NCBI RefSeq assembly: GCF_014384765.1
Contig: NZ_JACRSP010000005.1
Location: forward strand, 62,001-126,000
Source of the DNA: Feifania hominis
GTDB lineage: Bacteria; Bacillota; Clostridia; Oscillospirales; Feifaniaceae
DNA length: 64,000 bases
Direction: 5' to 3'
Shown: positions 16,174 through 24,476 of the stretch, one piece after another
Position numbering within the stretch: position 1 is the stretch's first letter
Layout of the letters: every line of letters starts with the position of its first letter
The notes under the pieces: generated by a model
Databases searched by the model: none
The model's input: the letters and a program-made list of their open reading frames with translations, nothing else
What the model was told of the DNA's origin: nothing
Translations under genes and position numbers: made by a program

Positions 16174-16716
16174 ATGGCTCGTTTAAAAGATATGTACAAG
16201 GCCGAGGTCGTCCCGGCCCTGATGAAGAAATTTGAGTACACCTCTGTCATGCAGGTCCCGAAGCTCGACAAGATCATCATCAACGTCGGCTGCGGCGACG
16301 CCAAGGACAACGGCAAGGTCATTGACACGGTCGTCTCCGAGATCGCCATGATCACCGGCCAGCAGCCGGTCGTCACCCGGGCGAGAAAGTCGGTGGCGAA
16401 CTTCAAGCTGCGCGAGGGCATGCCCATCGGCGTCAAGGTGACGCTGCGCAGTGAGAAGATGTACGAATTCCTCGACAGGCTCTTCAACGTTGCGCTGCCG
16501 CGCGTTCGTGACTTCCGCGGCATCAACCCCAACTCCTTTGACGGCCGCGGCAACTATGCCCTGGGCATCAGAGAACAGCTGATTTTCCCCGAGATCGAGT
16601 ACGACAAAATCGACAAGATCCGCGGGATGGACATCGTTTTCGTCACAACGGCAAACACCGATGAGGAAGCGCGCGAGCTGCTCAGCCTGATGGGCGCTCC
16701 GTTCGCTAAAGCATAA
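16174..16716 (+). CDS. rplE: 50S ribosomal protein L5 (uL5)
   Basis: Binds 5S rRNA in the central protuberance and contacts the P-site tRNA. 180 residues; signature VPKLDKIIINVGCGDA and the RDFRGINPNSFDGRGNY loop. SD GGGAGGG. Confidence 0.98.
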   Translation: MARLKDMYKAEVVPALMKKFEYTSVMQVPKLDKIIINVGCGDAKDNGKVIDTVVSEIAMITGQQPVVTRARKSVANFKLREGMPIGVKVTLRSEKMYEFLDRLFNVALPRVRDFRGINPNSFDGRGNYALGIREQLIFPEIEYDKIDKIRGMDIVFVTTANTDEEARELLSLMGAPFAKA

Positions 16717-16730
16717 AGGAGGGATAGAAC

Positions 16731-16916
16731 ATGGCAAAGACTTCGATGAAACTCAAACAGCAGAGAACCCCGAAGTTCTCCACGCGCCACTACAACCGCT
16801 GCAAAATCTGCGGCCGGCCCCATGCCTATCTCCGCAAGTACGGCGTCTGCCGTATCTGCTTTAGGGAGCTCGCCTACAAAGGCCAGATTCCAGGCGTGAA
16901 AAAAGCCAGCTGGTAA
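16731..16916 (+). CDS. rpsN: 30S ribosomal protein S14, zinc-binding type (uS14)
   Basis: 30S head protein. The 61-residue length and the CKICGRPHAYLRKYGVCRICF motif, with two CxxC knuckles, mark the zinc-dependent short form; no zinc-free paralogue is in the window. SD AAAGGAGGG. Confidence 0.98.
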   Translation: MAKTSMKLKQQRTPKFSTRHYNRCKICGRPHAYLRKYGVCRICFRELAYKGQIPGVKKASW

Positions 16917-16942
16917 TAAACACCCAAAGGAGGTAAGAGCAA

Positions 16943-17341
16943 ATGCAAATCACAGATCCGATCGCTGATATGCTGACCCGCATCCGCAATGCGAACTCAG
17001 CCAAGCATGATACGGTAGAAGTCCCTTCTTCCAACATGAAGAAGTCGATTGCAGAGATATTGCAGACAGAGGGCTACATCAAAAACTACCAGGTGATGGA
17101 AGACGACAAGCAGGGCATGATCAAGATCACGCTCAAGTACGGTCCGAACAAATCCTCCGTCATCACGGGGCTGCGCCGAGTCTCGAAACCCGGCCTTCGC
17201 ATCTATTCCAACTGCGAGGATATGCCGCGCGTCATGAGAGGGCTCGGTATCGCCATCATCTCCACAAGTAAGGGCGTCATGACTGACAAGAAAGCTCGCG
17301 AGCTCAACGTCGGCGGCGAGGTCCTTGCGTTTGTGTGGTAA
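16943..17341 (+). CDS. rpsH: 30S ribosomal protein S8 (uS8)
   Basis: Central-domain 16S binder; in enterobacteria it represses the spc operon by binding mRNA. 132 residues; TDPIADMLTRIRNAN at the start and GIAIISTSKGVMTDKKARE at the rRNA-binding C-terminus. Confidence 0.98.
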   Translation: MQITDPIADMLTRIRNANSAKHDTVEVPSSNMKKSIAEILQTEGYIKNYQVMEDDKQGMIKITLKYGPNKSSVITGLRRVSKPGLRIYSNCEDMPRVMRGLGIAIISTSKGVMTDKKARELNVGGEVLAFVW

Positions 17342-17360
17342 ATCATAGGAGGTGCAAACA

Positions 17361-17912
17361 ATGTCCCGTATCGGTCGCAAACCAATTGAGATACCCGCAG
17401 GCGTAGAAGTCAAAATCGGCGACGGCAACCACGTCACCGTCAAGGGCCCCAAAGGTACGCTCGAACAGAACCTGCACAGCGATATGGTGCTGAAAGTGGA
17501 GGGCAACGTCGTCACCGTCGAGCGCCCCTCTGAGGATAAAGAGCACAAGGCGCTTCACGGCCTGACGAGAACGCTTCTGGCCAACATGGTCGAGGGCGTG
17601 ACAAACGGCTTCTCGAAAGAGCTCGAGGTCAACGGCGTCGGCTACCGTGTGCAGAAGCAGGGCAAACAGCTCGTGATGAACCTGGGCTATTCGCACCAGG
17701 TCGTCATGGAGGAGATCCCGGGCATCACCATCGATGTGCCGAATCCGAATAAGATCGTCATCTCCGGCCCCGACAAGCAGGCCGTCGGCCAGTTTGCCGC
17801 GGAAGTCCGCGAGAAGAGACCGCCGGAGCCCTATAAGGGCAAGGGCATCAAGTACGCTACCGAGGTTGTCCGCCGCAAGGAAGGCAAGGCAGGTAAGGGT
17901 GCTAAGAAGTAA
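17361..17912 (+). CDS. rplF: 50S ribosomal protein L6 (uL6)
   Basis: Lies near the factor-binding site. 183 residues with a duplicated fold; MSRIGRKPIEIPAGVEV and the C-terminal PEPYKGKGIKYATEVVRRKEGK motif. An in-frame codon 9 nt earlier overlaps the GGAGGT SD, so the start is the ATG at 17361. Confidence 0.98.
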   Translation: MSRIGRKPIEIPAGVEVKIGDGNHVTVKGPKGTLEQNLHSDMVLKVEGNVVTVERPSEDKEHKALHGLTRTLLANMVEGVTNGFSKELEVNGVGYRVQKQGKQLVMNLGYSHQVVMEEIPGITIDVPNPNKIVISGPDKQAVGQFAAEVREKRPPEPYKGKGIKYATEVVRRKEGKAGKGAKK

Positions 17913-17929
17913 GAAAGGAGAGAAGATTC

Positions 17930-18289
17930 ATGGTCAGTAAAGTCGATTCAAACAAAGCCAGAGCGAAACGGCACAAGAGAGTCCGCAACAAGATCAGCGG
18001 CACCGCCTCGACTCCGAGACTCTGTGTGTACCGTTCTCTTTCCAATATCTACGCTCAGATCATTGACGACACAAAAGGCGTGACTTTGGCTTCTGCCTCC
18101 ACTTTAGATAAGGACATCGACGGCTACGGCGGCAACAAGGACGCGGCGAAAAAGGTCGGTCTGGCAATCGCCAAGGCAGCTCAGGAAAAGGGCATCGAAT
18201 CGGTCGTGTTCGACCGCGGCGGCTACCTCTACCACGGGCGTGTCAAAGAAGTCGCCGAGGGGGCCCGCGAGGGCGGCCTCAAATTCTAA
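17930..18289 (+). CDS. rplR: 50S ribosomal protein L18 (uL18)
   Basis: Carries 5S rRNA into the 50S. 119 residues; RHKRVRNKISGTASTPRLCV and the C-terminal FDRGGYLYHGRVKEVAEGAREGG signature. SD AAAGGAGAG. Confidence 0.98.
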   Translation: MVSKVDSNKARAKRHKRVRNKISGTASTPRLCVYRSLSNIYAQIIDDTKGVTLASASTLDKDIDGYGGNKDAAKKVGLAIAKAAQEKGIESVVFDRGGYLYHGRVKEVAEGAREGGLKF

Positions 18290-18303
18290 GGGAGGATATG
18301 AGA

Positions 18304-18849
18304 ATGCAAAGAATTGATCCGTCAACAATGGACTTAAAAGAAAAAGTCGTTGCGATTAACCGCGTCTCCAAAACCGTCAAAGGCGGCCGTATCTTCAAGT
18401 TTGCCGCCCTGGTTGTGGTCGGCGACGGCAATGGTCATGTTGGCTGCGGCCTGGGCAAAGCTTCCGAGGTTCCGGACGCGATCCGCAAGGGCATTGAGGA
18501 CGCGAAGAAGAACATCGTAAAAGTCGCTTTGAAAGGCACGTCCATCCCCCACGAGATCATCGGCAGCTTCGGCGCCGGCCGCGTGCTTTTGAAACCGGCT
18601 CCTACCGGTACCGGCGTTATCGCCGGCGGCCCTGCCCGCGCCGTCATCGAGATGGCCGGCATCCGCGACATCCGTACCAAGTGCCTGCGCTCGAACAACC
18701 CGCGCAACGTCGTCAACGCCACGCTCGAGGGCCTCAAGGCTCTGAGAAACGCAGACGAGGTCGCCAAGATCCGCGGCATTTCCCTGTCGGAGATCACCTC
18801 CGCCAAGGCCGCAGCGCCTGAAACCGAGACCGCTGCGGTATCCGAATAA
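18304..18849 (+). CDS. rpsE: 30S ribosomal protein S5 (uS5)
   Basis: Affects translational accuracy and mRNA entry; spectinomycin-resistance site. 181 residues; KVVAINRVSKTVKGGRIFKF, VVVGDGNGHVGCGLGKASEVP and IPHEIIGSFGAGRV. The ATG at 18298 is only 2 nt from GGAGG, the one at 18304 is 8 nt away, so I use the latter. Confidence 0.97.
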   Translation: MQRIDPSTMDLKEKVVAINRVSKTVKGGRIFKFAALVVVGDGNGHVGCGLGKASEVPDAIRKGIEDAKKNIVKVALKGTSIPHEIIGSFGAGRVLLKPAPTGTGVIAGGPARAVIEMAGIRDIRTKCLRSNNPRNVVNATLEGLKALRNADEVAKIRGISLSEITSAKAAAPETETAAVSE

Positions 18850-18863
18850 GGAGGGCTTAACAC

Positions 18864-19064
18864 ATGGCTGCAAAAAAAGACACCGAGAAGATGGTCACGA
18901 TCAAGCTCGTCAAGTCTCTCGCCGGCCGGCATAAAAAGCACATTGCCACCGCGAACTCGCTGGGCCTGAGAAAGATCGGCGACACCGTCTCTCAGCCGAG
19001 CAACGCTCAGACCACCGGTAAAATCAACCAGATTTCCTACCTGGTGGAAGTCACAGAAGGTTAA
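18864..19064 (+). CDS. rpmD: 50S ribosomal protein L30 (uL30)
   Basis: Small 23S binder. 66 residues; VTIKLVKSLAGRHKKHIATANSLGLRK is the conserved helix-loop. Has a short Lys-rich N-terminal extension relative to the about 60-residue form. Confidence 0.96.
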   Translation: MAAKKDTEKMVTIKLVKSLAGRHKKHIATANSLGLRKIGDTVSQPSNAQTTGKINQISYLVEVTEG

Positions 19065-19087
19065 TCACTGATAAGGAGGTGCAACGA

Positions 19088-19528
19088 ATGAAACTGCACG
19101 AACTTTCTCCTGCTGAAGGTTCCGTCAAGCACGCCTACAGAAAGGGCAGAGGCGCGGGCTCCGGCAACGGAAAGACCGGCGGCCGCGGCCACAAGGGCCA
19201 GAAAGCCCGCTCGGGCGGCGGCGTTCGCCCCGGTTTCGAGGGCGGCCAGATGCCGCTGCAGAGACGTCTGCCGAAGAGAGGCTTCAACAATATCTTTGCC
19301 ACCCGCTACGCCATCGTCAACGTCAGCGACCTCAATGTCTTTGAGGACGGCGCCACCGTCTCCCTCGAGGAGCTGAGCGCAAAGGGTCTGGTCAAAAAGG
19401 CCTACGACGGCGTCAAGATCCTCGGAAACGGCGACATCCAGAAGAAGCTGACCGTAAAGGCGGCGAAATTCTCGAACTCTGCCAAAGAGAAGATTGAGGC
19501 TGCCGGCGGAAAGACCGAGGTACTGTAA
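19088..19528 (+). CDS. rplO: 50S ribosomal protein L15 (uL15)
   Basis: Late-assembly 50S protein. 146 residues; MKLHELSPAEGS, the Gly-rich RGAGSGNGKTGGRGHKGQKARSGG tail part and FEGGQMPLQRRLPKRGF. A GTG nine bases earlier lies in the SD AAGGAGGTG and is not the start. Confidence 0.98.
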   Translation: MKLHELSPAEGSVKHAYRKGRGAGSGNGKTGGRGHKGQKARSGGGVRPGFEGGQMPLQRRLPKRGFNNIFATRYAIVNVSDLNVFEDGATVSLEELSAKGLVKKAYDGVKILGNGDIQKKLTVKAAKFSNSAKEKIEAAGGKTEVL

Positions 19529-19529
19529 C

Positions 19530-20807
19530 ATGGTTGAGACGATTAGAAACGCCTGGAAAATCAAAGAGTTAAGAAACAAAATTCTGTTCACGCTGATGAT
19601 CATTGTTGTGTTTCGAGTGGGCTGCGCGATCCCAGTGCCGTTTTTGAATCCGGCCGCCATTCAGGCCTTTCTGCAGGCCAACTCCGACACGATCTTCGGC
19701 TACTTCGACATGCTGACCGGCGGCGCGTTTGCCCAGGCGACCCTGTTCGCCATGTCCATCACGCCGTACATCAACGCGTCGATCATCATCCAGCTGCTGA
19801 CCGTTGCCATTCCCGCTCTTGAGCGCATGTCCAAGGACGGCGACGAGGGCAGAAAGAAACTCACCCGCATCACCCGCTACGTCACCATCGCGCTCGGCAT
19901 GGTGCAGGGCTTCGGCTACTACGCCGTGCTCAACAGCTACGGCGCCGTGTCCGAGAAGGGCTTTTTCCCGGGCCTTGTGATCGTGGCGACCTTCACCGCC
20001 GGTACGGCGCTGCTGATGTGGCTCGCCGACCAGGTCAACGACAAGGGCATCGGCAACGGCATCTCGATCATCCTGTTTGCCGGTATCATCGCGCGGGCCA
20101 TCCCGTCGATTCAGAGCCTGATCGCCTATATGCAGGTGGGCACGCTCAACATCATCGGCGTGATTGCGCTGCTCGTCGGCGCGCTCGCGATCGTCGCGTT
20201 CGTGGTGTGGATCACCAACGCCGAGCGCCGCATCCCGATCCAGTACGCAAAGCGCGTCGTGGGCCGCAAGATGTACGGCGGCCAGAGCTCACATCTGCCG
20301 ATCAAGGTCAACATGACCGGCGTTCTGCCGATCATCTTCGCCTCGGCGATTGTTTCTCTGCCGGCGACCATCGTGGCGTTTTTGCCGAACAAGCCGACCA
20401 CCGGCTTCTGGGCAGGCTTTTTGAACATGTTCTCGACAAGCTCGCCCGTCTACGCAGCGCTCTACTTCATTCTGATCATCCTGTTCAGCTACTTCTATGT
20501 GGCGATTCAGTTCAACCCCGTCGAGATGTCCAACAACATCAAGAAGAACGGCGGCTTCATCCCGGGCATCCGTCCCGGCAAGCCCACGAGCGACTTCATT
20601 GCGAAAGTCACCTCGAAGATCACGCTGTTCGGCGCGCTGTTTCTGGCCATCATCGCCGCGATTCCGATCATCCTGACGAACTTCACGAGCATCAACCTGT
20701 CCTTCAGCGGCACGTCGGTTCTGATTCTGGTCGGCGTCGCGTTGGAAACCGTCAAACAGATGGAATCCCAGATGCTGATGAGACACTACAAGGGCTTCCT
20801 TGAATAA
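19530..20807 (+). CDS. secY: Protein translocase subunit SecY
   Basis: Pore-forming subunit of the SecYEG channel for protein export and membrane insertion. 425 residues with ten hydrophobic segments; recognisable parts are RVGCAIPVPF, the plug region FDMLTGGAFAQATLFAMSITPYINASIIIQLL, and the cytoplasmic loop AERRIPIQYAKRVVGRKMYGG that meets SecA. The ATG lies one base after the L15 stop and the SD is buried in the L15 end; an upstream in-frame codon at 19494 is rejected because it would overlap L15. Confidence 0.97.
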   Translation: MVETIRNAWKIKELRNKILFTLMIIVVFRVGCAIPVPFLNPAAIQAFLQANSDTIFGYFDMLTGGAFAQATLFAMSITPYINASIIIQLLTVAIPALERMSKDGDEGRKKLTRITRYVTIALGMVQGFGYYAVLNSYGAVSEKGFFPGLVIVATFTAGTALLMWLADQVNDKGIGNGISIILFAGIIARAIPSIQSLIAYMQVGTLNIIGVIALLVGALAIVAFVVWITNAERRIPIQYAKRVVGRKMYGGQSSHLPIKVNMTGVLPIIFASAIVSLPATIVAFLPNKPTTGFWAGFLNMFSTSSPVYAALYFILIILFSYFYVAIQFNPVEMSNNIKKNGGFIPGIRPGKPTSDFIAKVTSKITLFGALFLAIIAAIPIILTNFTSINLSFSGTSVLILVGVALETVKQMESQMLMRHYKGFLE

Positions 20808-20823
20808 TCGGGAGGATCGATCT

Positions 20824-21468
20824 GTGAAACTGATATTACTCGGAGCCCCGGGCGCCGGCAAAGGCACCCAGGCGGAAATCATCTCGGAGAACTACCACAT
20901 CCCATCCATCTCGACCGGCAACATTCTGCGCGCGGCCATTGCCGAGGGCAGCGAGCTGGGCCTTGAGGCCAAGAAGTTCATGGACCAGGGCGCGCTCGTG
21001 CCGGACGAGGTCGTGGTAAATCTGATCAAGCAGAGACTGTCTCAGTCTGACTGTGCAAACGGCTTCATTCTCGACGGATTCCCGCGCACCCCGGCCCAGG
21101 CCGAGACCCTTGAGAAAATGGGGGTCTCGATCGACGCCGTGGTGAGCATCGAGGTGCCGGATGAGGCCATCATCGAGCGCATGGGCGGGCGGCGCTGCTG
21201 CGAGAGCTGCGGCGCGAGCTACCACGTCAAGTACAACCCGTCCGAGCGGGGCGAGCTGTGCGAAAAGTGCGGCGGGAAGCTTGTCATCCGCGCGGATGAC
21301 AACCCCGAGACCGTCAAGAAGCGCCTTGATGTGTTCCACAGCCAGACCGAGGAGCTCAAGGAGTACTACCACTCCAAGGGGCTGCTCAAGATCGTGATCG
21401 GCCAGGAGGAAGTCGCCGACACGACCGCGGAGATGTCCAAGGTGCTGGAGAGCCTGAAAAACGTATGA
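20824..21468 (+). CDS. adk: Adenylate kinase with zinc-type LID
   Basis: Balances AMP, ADP and ATP. 214 residues from a GTG start 8 nt after GGAGG. P-loop GAPGAGKGTQ, NMP site and DGFPRTPAQAE are present. The LID domain has CESCGASYHVKYNPSERGELCEKCGG: four cysteines for a structural zinc, the Gram-positive form. The end overlaps the map ATG by 4 nt. Confidence 0.97.
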   Translation: MKLILLGAPGAGKGTQAEIISENYHIPSISTGNILRAAIAEGSELGLEAKKFMDQGALVPDEVVVNLIKQRLSQSDCANGFILDGFPRTPAQAETLEKMGVSIDAVVSIEVPDEAIIERMGGRRCCESCGASYHVKYNPSERGELCEKCGGKLVIRADDNPETVKKRLDVFHSQTEELKEYYHSKGLLKIVIGQEEVADTTAEMSKVLESLKNV

Positions 21469-22214
21469 TACTGCTAAAGTCAAACGAAGAGATCGAAGCG
21501 ATGCGGCGCGCAGGGCACATTGCCGCGGGCGCGCTCAAGCTGGCGGGCGAGGCCATCGCCCCCGGCGTGACCACCTGGGAGATTGACCGGCTCGTGCACG
21601 ACTTCATTGTGAAGTCGGGCGCGGTGCCGTCCTTTCTCCACTACGGCGGCTTCCCGGCGAGCGCCTGCATCTCGGTCGACAGCGAAGTCATCCACGGCAT
21701 TCCGTCAAAGAGCCGCGTGCTCGCCGAGGGGAGCATTGTCAGTGTGGACGTCGGGGCCCTCATCGGGGGCTACCACGGCGACTGCGCGAACACGTTCCCG
21801 GTGGGACGCATCAGCGACGACGCGCAGCGCCTGATCGATGCGACGCGCCAGAGCTTCTTTGAGGCGATGAAAGTCGCGCGCCCGGGCGGGCGCATCGGCG
21901 ACATCGGCCACGCTGTGCAGAGCTATGTCGAGCCGCTCGGCTACGGCGTCGTGACCGAATACGTCGGCCACGGTGTGGGCCAGGCGCTCCACGAGGACCC
22001 GGAGGTGCCGAACTATGGCCGCCCGGGCCACGGCATCCGCCTGCAGCGCGACATGACCATCGCGGTCGAACCCATGATCAACGCCGGCACACCGAATGTC
22101 CGCCGTCTTCGCGACGGGTGGACGGTCGTGACCGCCGACGGCGCGCTCTCCGCGCACTATGAAAACACCATTGCCATCACAGACGGTGAGCCGATTCTGC
22201 TCACCGTGGCCTGA
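21465..22214 (+). CDS. map: Methionine aminopeptidase, type I
   Basis: Removes the N-terminal Met from new proteins. 249 residues of pita-bread fold. The five metal ligands can be placed: two Asp in SVDVGALIGGYHGDCANTF, His in EYVGHGVGQALHEDP, Glu in TIAVEPM and Glu in HYENTIAI. No N-terminal zinc extension. Overlaps adk by ATGA. Confidence 0.97.
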   Translation: MILLKSNEEIEAMRRAGHIAAGALKLAGEAIAPGVTTWEIDRLVHDFIVKSGAVPSFLHYGGFPASACISVDSEVIHGIPSKSRVLAEGSIVSVDVGALIGGYHGDCANTFPVGRISDDAQRLIDATRQSFFEAMKVARPGGRIGDIGHAVQSYVEPLGYGVVTEYVGHGVGQALHEDPEVPNYGRPGHGIRLQRDMTIAVEPMINAGTPNVRRLRDGWTVVTADGALSAHYENTIAITDGEPILLTVA

Positions 22215-22230
22215 GGCTGGGGGTGTTCGA

Positions 22231-22509
22231 TTGGAAATCAAGAAGTCTTCGGTCGTGATGTCGACCTCGGGCAGAGACAAGGGGAACCTCTTCCTCGTTC
22301 TGGAGACGGACGACAACTTCGTCTATCTCGTGGACGGGAGAGTGCGGCGCTATGAAAAGCCCAAGCGCAAAAACCGCCGCCACCTCGCTCTCTACGCCCC
22401 GGGGGGCCATCCGATCTGCGAGAAGATCCTCGCGGGCGAACGGCTGACGAATCCCGAGATTCGCCGGGCGCTCGCCGAGATCTGCGACAGCCAACACGAG
22501 GAGGGATAG
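22231..22509 (+). CDS. KOW-domain RNA-binding protein (L14e/L6e-like)
   Basis: 92 residues from a TTG start preceded by GGGGGTG; an upstream frame to 22159 would overlap map. It begins with a short basic KOW-like barrel (KKSSVVMSTSGRDKGNLFLVLE), then a Lys/Arg stretch RRYEKPKRKNRRHLAL. Genes of this type are common between map and infA in Bacillota, and a ribosome-associated or RNA-binding role is assumed from position. Function not established. Confidence 0.8.
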   Translation: MEIKKSSVVMSTSGRDKGNLFLVLETDDNFVYLVDGRVRRYEKPKRKNRRHLALYAPGGHPICEKILAGERLTNPEIRRALAEICDSQHEEG

Positions 22510-22511
22510 CT

Positions 22512-22730
22512 TTGGCGAAAGATGATGTATTCGAGCTGGAGGGTATCGTCACAGAGGCGCTGCCCAACGCGACCTTCCGGGTCAAACTGGAAAACGGACT
22601 GATTATTCTTGCCCACATCTCGGGCAAGCTGAGAATGAACTTTATAAGAATACTACCCGGTGACAAAGTGACCGTTGAGATCTCGACCTACGATCCCACT
22701 CAGGGGAGAATTACCTGGAGAGGGAAGTAA
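22512..22730 (+). CDS. infA: Translation initiation factor IF-1
   Basis: Blocks the A site during initiation. 72 residues, S1-type OB fold with EGIVTEALPNATFRVKLENG and PGDKVTVEISTYDPTQGRI. The start is TTG with GGAGGG 6 nt upstream; TTG may limit its yield. The stop region forms an inverted repeat TTACCTGG/CCAGGTAA with the following gap. Confidence 0.97.
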   Translation: MAKDDVFELEGIVTEALPNATFRVKLENGLIILAHISGKLRMNFIRILPGDKVTVEISTYDPTQGRITWRGK

Positions 22731-22854
22731 ACCAGGTAATATTCGTATAAAGATTCCATGAGCGCGCAGGCCTGCGCGCTCCCCCGGCGCCGACCCGTGC
22801 AGACGGCGGGGGAGCACTCATCGTCAGTGACACGGAGAAATGGAGTGAACCCAA
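22731..22854 (+). promoter_or_regulatory. Structured gap between infA and rpmJ
   Basis: The 124 nt hold a 22-bp perfect palindrome (22760-22781; arms GAGCGCGCAGG and CCTGCGCGCTC) and a second stem, GCTCCCCC with GGGGGAGC further on (about 22778-22815). The two share the GCTC at 22778-22781, so they exclude each other. Neither is followed by a T-run. A regulatory mRNA switch before the S13-S11-S4 genes is possible but unproven. Confidence 0.5.
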
Positions 22855-22968
22855 ATGAAAGTCAGACCCAGTGTCAAACCGATCTGCGAGAAGTGCAAGA
22901 TCATCAAGAGAAAAGGCAAAGTCATGGTCATTTGCGAGAATCCCAAACACAAACAGAAACAGGGCTGA
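22855..22968 (+). CDS. rpmJ: 50S ribosomal protein L36, zinc-binding form (bL36)
   Basis: 37 residues beginning MKVRPSVKPICEKCK. Cys11, Cys14, Cys27 and His32 form the zinc site of the C+ form. GGAG lies about 10 nt before the ATG. Late-assembly 50S protein near the L11 stalk. Confidence 0.96.
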   Translation: MKVRPSVKPICEKCKIIKRKGKVMVICENPKHKQKQG

Positions 22969-23006
22969 ATCCGGCCCTTTCATCCAACTAGGAGGTGCAA
23001 GTATAA

Positions 23007-23375
23007 ATGGCAAGAATTGCTGGCGTCGACCTTCCCCGCGAGAAGAGAGTCGAGATTGGCCTTTGCTACATCTATGGCATCGGCAGACAGCGTGCAAACG
23101 AGATTTTGGAAAAGACTGGCGTCAACCCTGACATCCGCGTCAAGGATCTCAGCGAGGACGATATTGCGAAGCTGCGCGACTGCATCGACAAGGACTACAC
23201 CGTCGAGGGCGACCTGCGCCGTGAGCGCGCGCTCGACATCAAGCGTCTGACCGAGATCGGCTGCTACCGCGGCATCCGCCACAGAAAGGGCCTGCCGGTG
23301 CGCGGCCAGAGAACCAAGACAAATGCCAGAACCCGCAAAGGCCCGAAGAAGACCATTGCGAACAAGAAGAAGTAA
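23007..23375 (+). CDS. rpsM: 30S ribosomal protein S13 (uS13)
   Basis: 30S head protein that forms bridges to L5 and touches the P-site tRNA. 122 residues; MARIAGVDLPREKRVEIGL and GIRHRKGLPVRGQRTKTNARTRKG. SD TAGGAGGTG. Confidence 0.98.
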   Translation: MARIAGVDLPREKRVEIGLCYIYGIGRQRANEILEKTGVNPDIRVKDLSEDDIAKLRDCIDKDYTVEGDLRRERALDIKRLTEIGCYRGIRHRKGLPVRGQRTKTNARTRKGPKKTIANKKK

Positions 23376-23387
23376 GGAGGGCGAATC

Positions 23388-23789
23388 ATGGCTAAAGTAA
23401 CAGCGAAGAGGGGCACGACCCGCCGCCGCCGCGAGAGAAAGAACATTGAGCGCGGCGCCGCGCACATCGCATCCACATTCAACAACACCATCGTCACGAT
23501 CACTGACGTCAACGGAAACGCTCTCTCCTGGGCGAGCTCCGGCGGCCTCGGCTTCCGCGGCTCGAGAAAGTCCACGCCGTTTGCGGCGCAGACCGCGGCC
23601 GAGACGGCGGCGAAAGCTGCGATGGAGCACGGTCTCAAGTCGGTCGAGGTCTATGTCAAGGGCCCGGGCGCCGGCCGTGAGGCTGCCATCCGTGCGCTGC
23701 AGACCGCGGGTCTCGAAGTGAACATGATCAAAGATGTCACGCCGATCCCCCACAACGGATGCAGACCGCCTAAGAGAAGAAGAGTATAA
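23388..23789 (+). CDS. rpsK: 30S ribosomal protein S11 (uS11)
   Basis: Platform protein near the mRNA exit. 133 residues; HIASTFNNTIVTITDVNGNALSWASSGGLGF and the ending IPHNGCRPPKRRRV. Short Arg-rich N-terminus. Confidence 0.98.
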   Translation: MAKVTAKRGTTRRRRERKNIERGAAHIASTFNNTIVTITDVNGNALSWASSGGLGFRGSRKSTPFAAQTAAETAAKAAMEHGLKSVEVYVKGPGAGREAAIRALQTAGLEVNMIKDVTPIPHNGCRPPKRRRV

Positions 23790-23810
23790 CGGAGAAGGAG
23801 GACACGTTTC

Positions 23811-24407
23811 ATGGCTAAAAACACGCAGCCGATTCTCAAGAGATGCAAGACACTTGGCATTTCTCCTGCTGTGATGGGAATCTCGAAGAGCTCCAACCGC
23901 AACCAGAAGCAGAACATGAGAAGAAAACAGAGTGAGTACGGCCTGCAGCTTCAGGAGAAGCAGAAGGTCAAATTCATCTACGGTGTTCTGGAAAACCAGT
24001 TCCATAAATATTATGAAAAAGCCGCCAAGTCGCAGGGTGTCACCGGTGAGGTGCTTCTGCAGCTGCTCGAGCGCCGGCTCGACAACGTGGTGTTCCGTCT
24101 CGGCTATGCCAACACCCGCCGTGAGGCCCGCCAGCTCGTCAACCACGGCCACTTCACCGTGAACGGTCAGAAGGTCAACATCCCCTCGTTTCTGGTGGAT
24201 GCGGGCGACGTGATCGCGATCAAGGAGAAGAGCCGCCAGAGCGAGAAATTCAAAGAGGTCGTCGAGGCGAACGCCACCCGCGTGACGCCGAAATGGCTTG
24301 ACAAGGATAAGGACTCTTTCAGCGGTAAGGTCGTCAATCTGCCCGAGCGGGGCGATATCGACTTTGAGGTCGCGGAGCACCTGATCGTTGAGTTGTATTC
24401 CAAGTAA
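23811..24407 (+). CDS. rpsD: 30S ribosomal protein S4 (uS4)
   Basis: Primary 16S binder, accuracy determinant. 198 residues: N-terminal S4 domain with EYGLQLQEKQKVKFIYGV and the S4 RNA-binding fold LERRLDNVVFRLGYANTRREARQLVNHGHFTVNG. Only one N-terminal Cys (KRCKTLG), so no zinc site. In Bacillus rpsD is separate; here it is in the alpha operon. Confidence 0.98.
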   Translation: MAKNTQPILKRCKTLGISPAVMGISKSSNRNQKQNMRRKQSEYGLQLQEKQKVKFIYGVLENQFHKYYEKAAKSQGVTGEVLLQLLERRLDNVVFRLGYANTRREARQLVNHGHFTVNGQKVNIPSFLVDAGDVIAIKEKSRQSEKFKEVVEANATRVTPKWLDKDKDSFSGKVVNLPERGDIDFEVAEHLIVELYSK

Positions 24408-24476
24408 TCATACTCACCACCCTCAACGCCATCACCATTTTGCGGCGGCTACCGCCATTTATAAGGAGGGTCTTGA

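Noticed and set aside
22980..24380. 466-codon minus-strand frame opposite rpsM-rpsK-rpsD
   Set aside because: Runs across three ribosomal genes and their gaps; no family resemblance.
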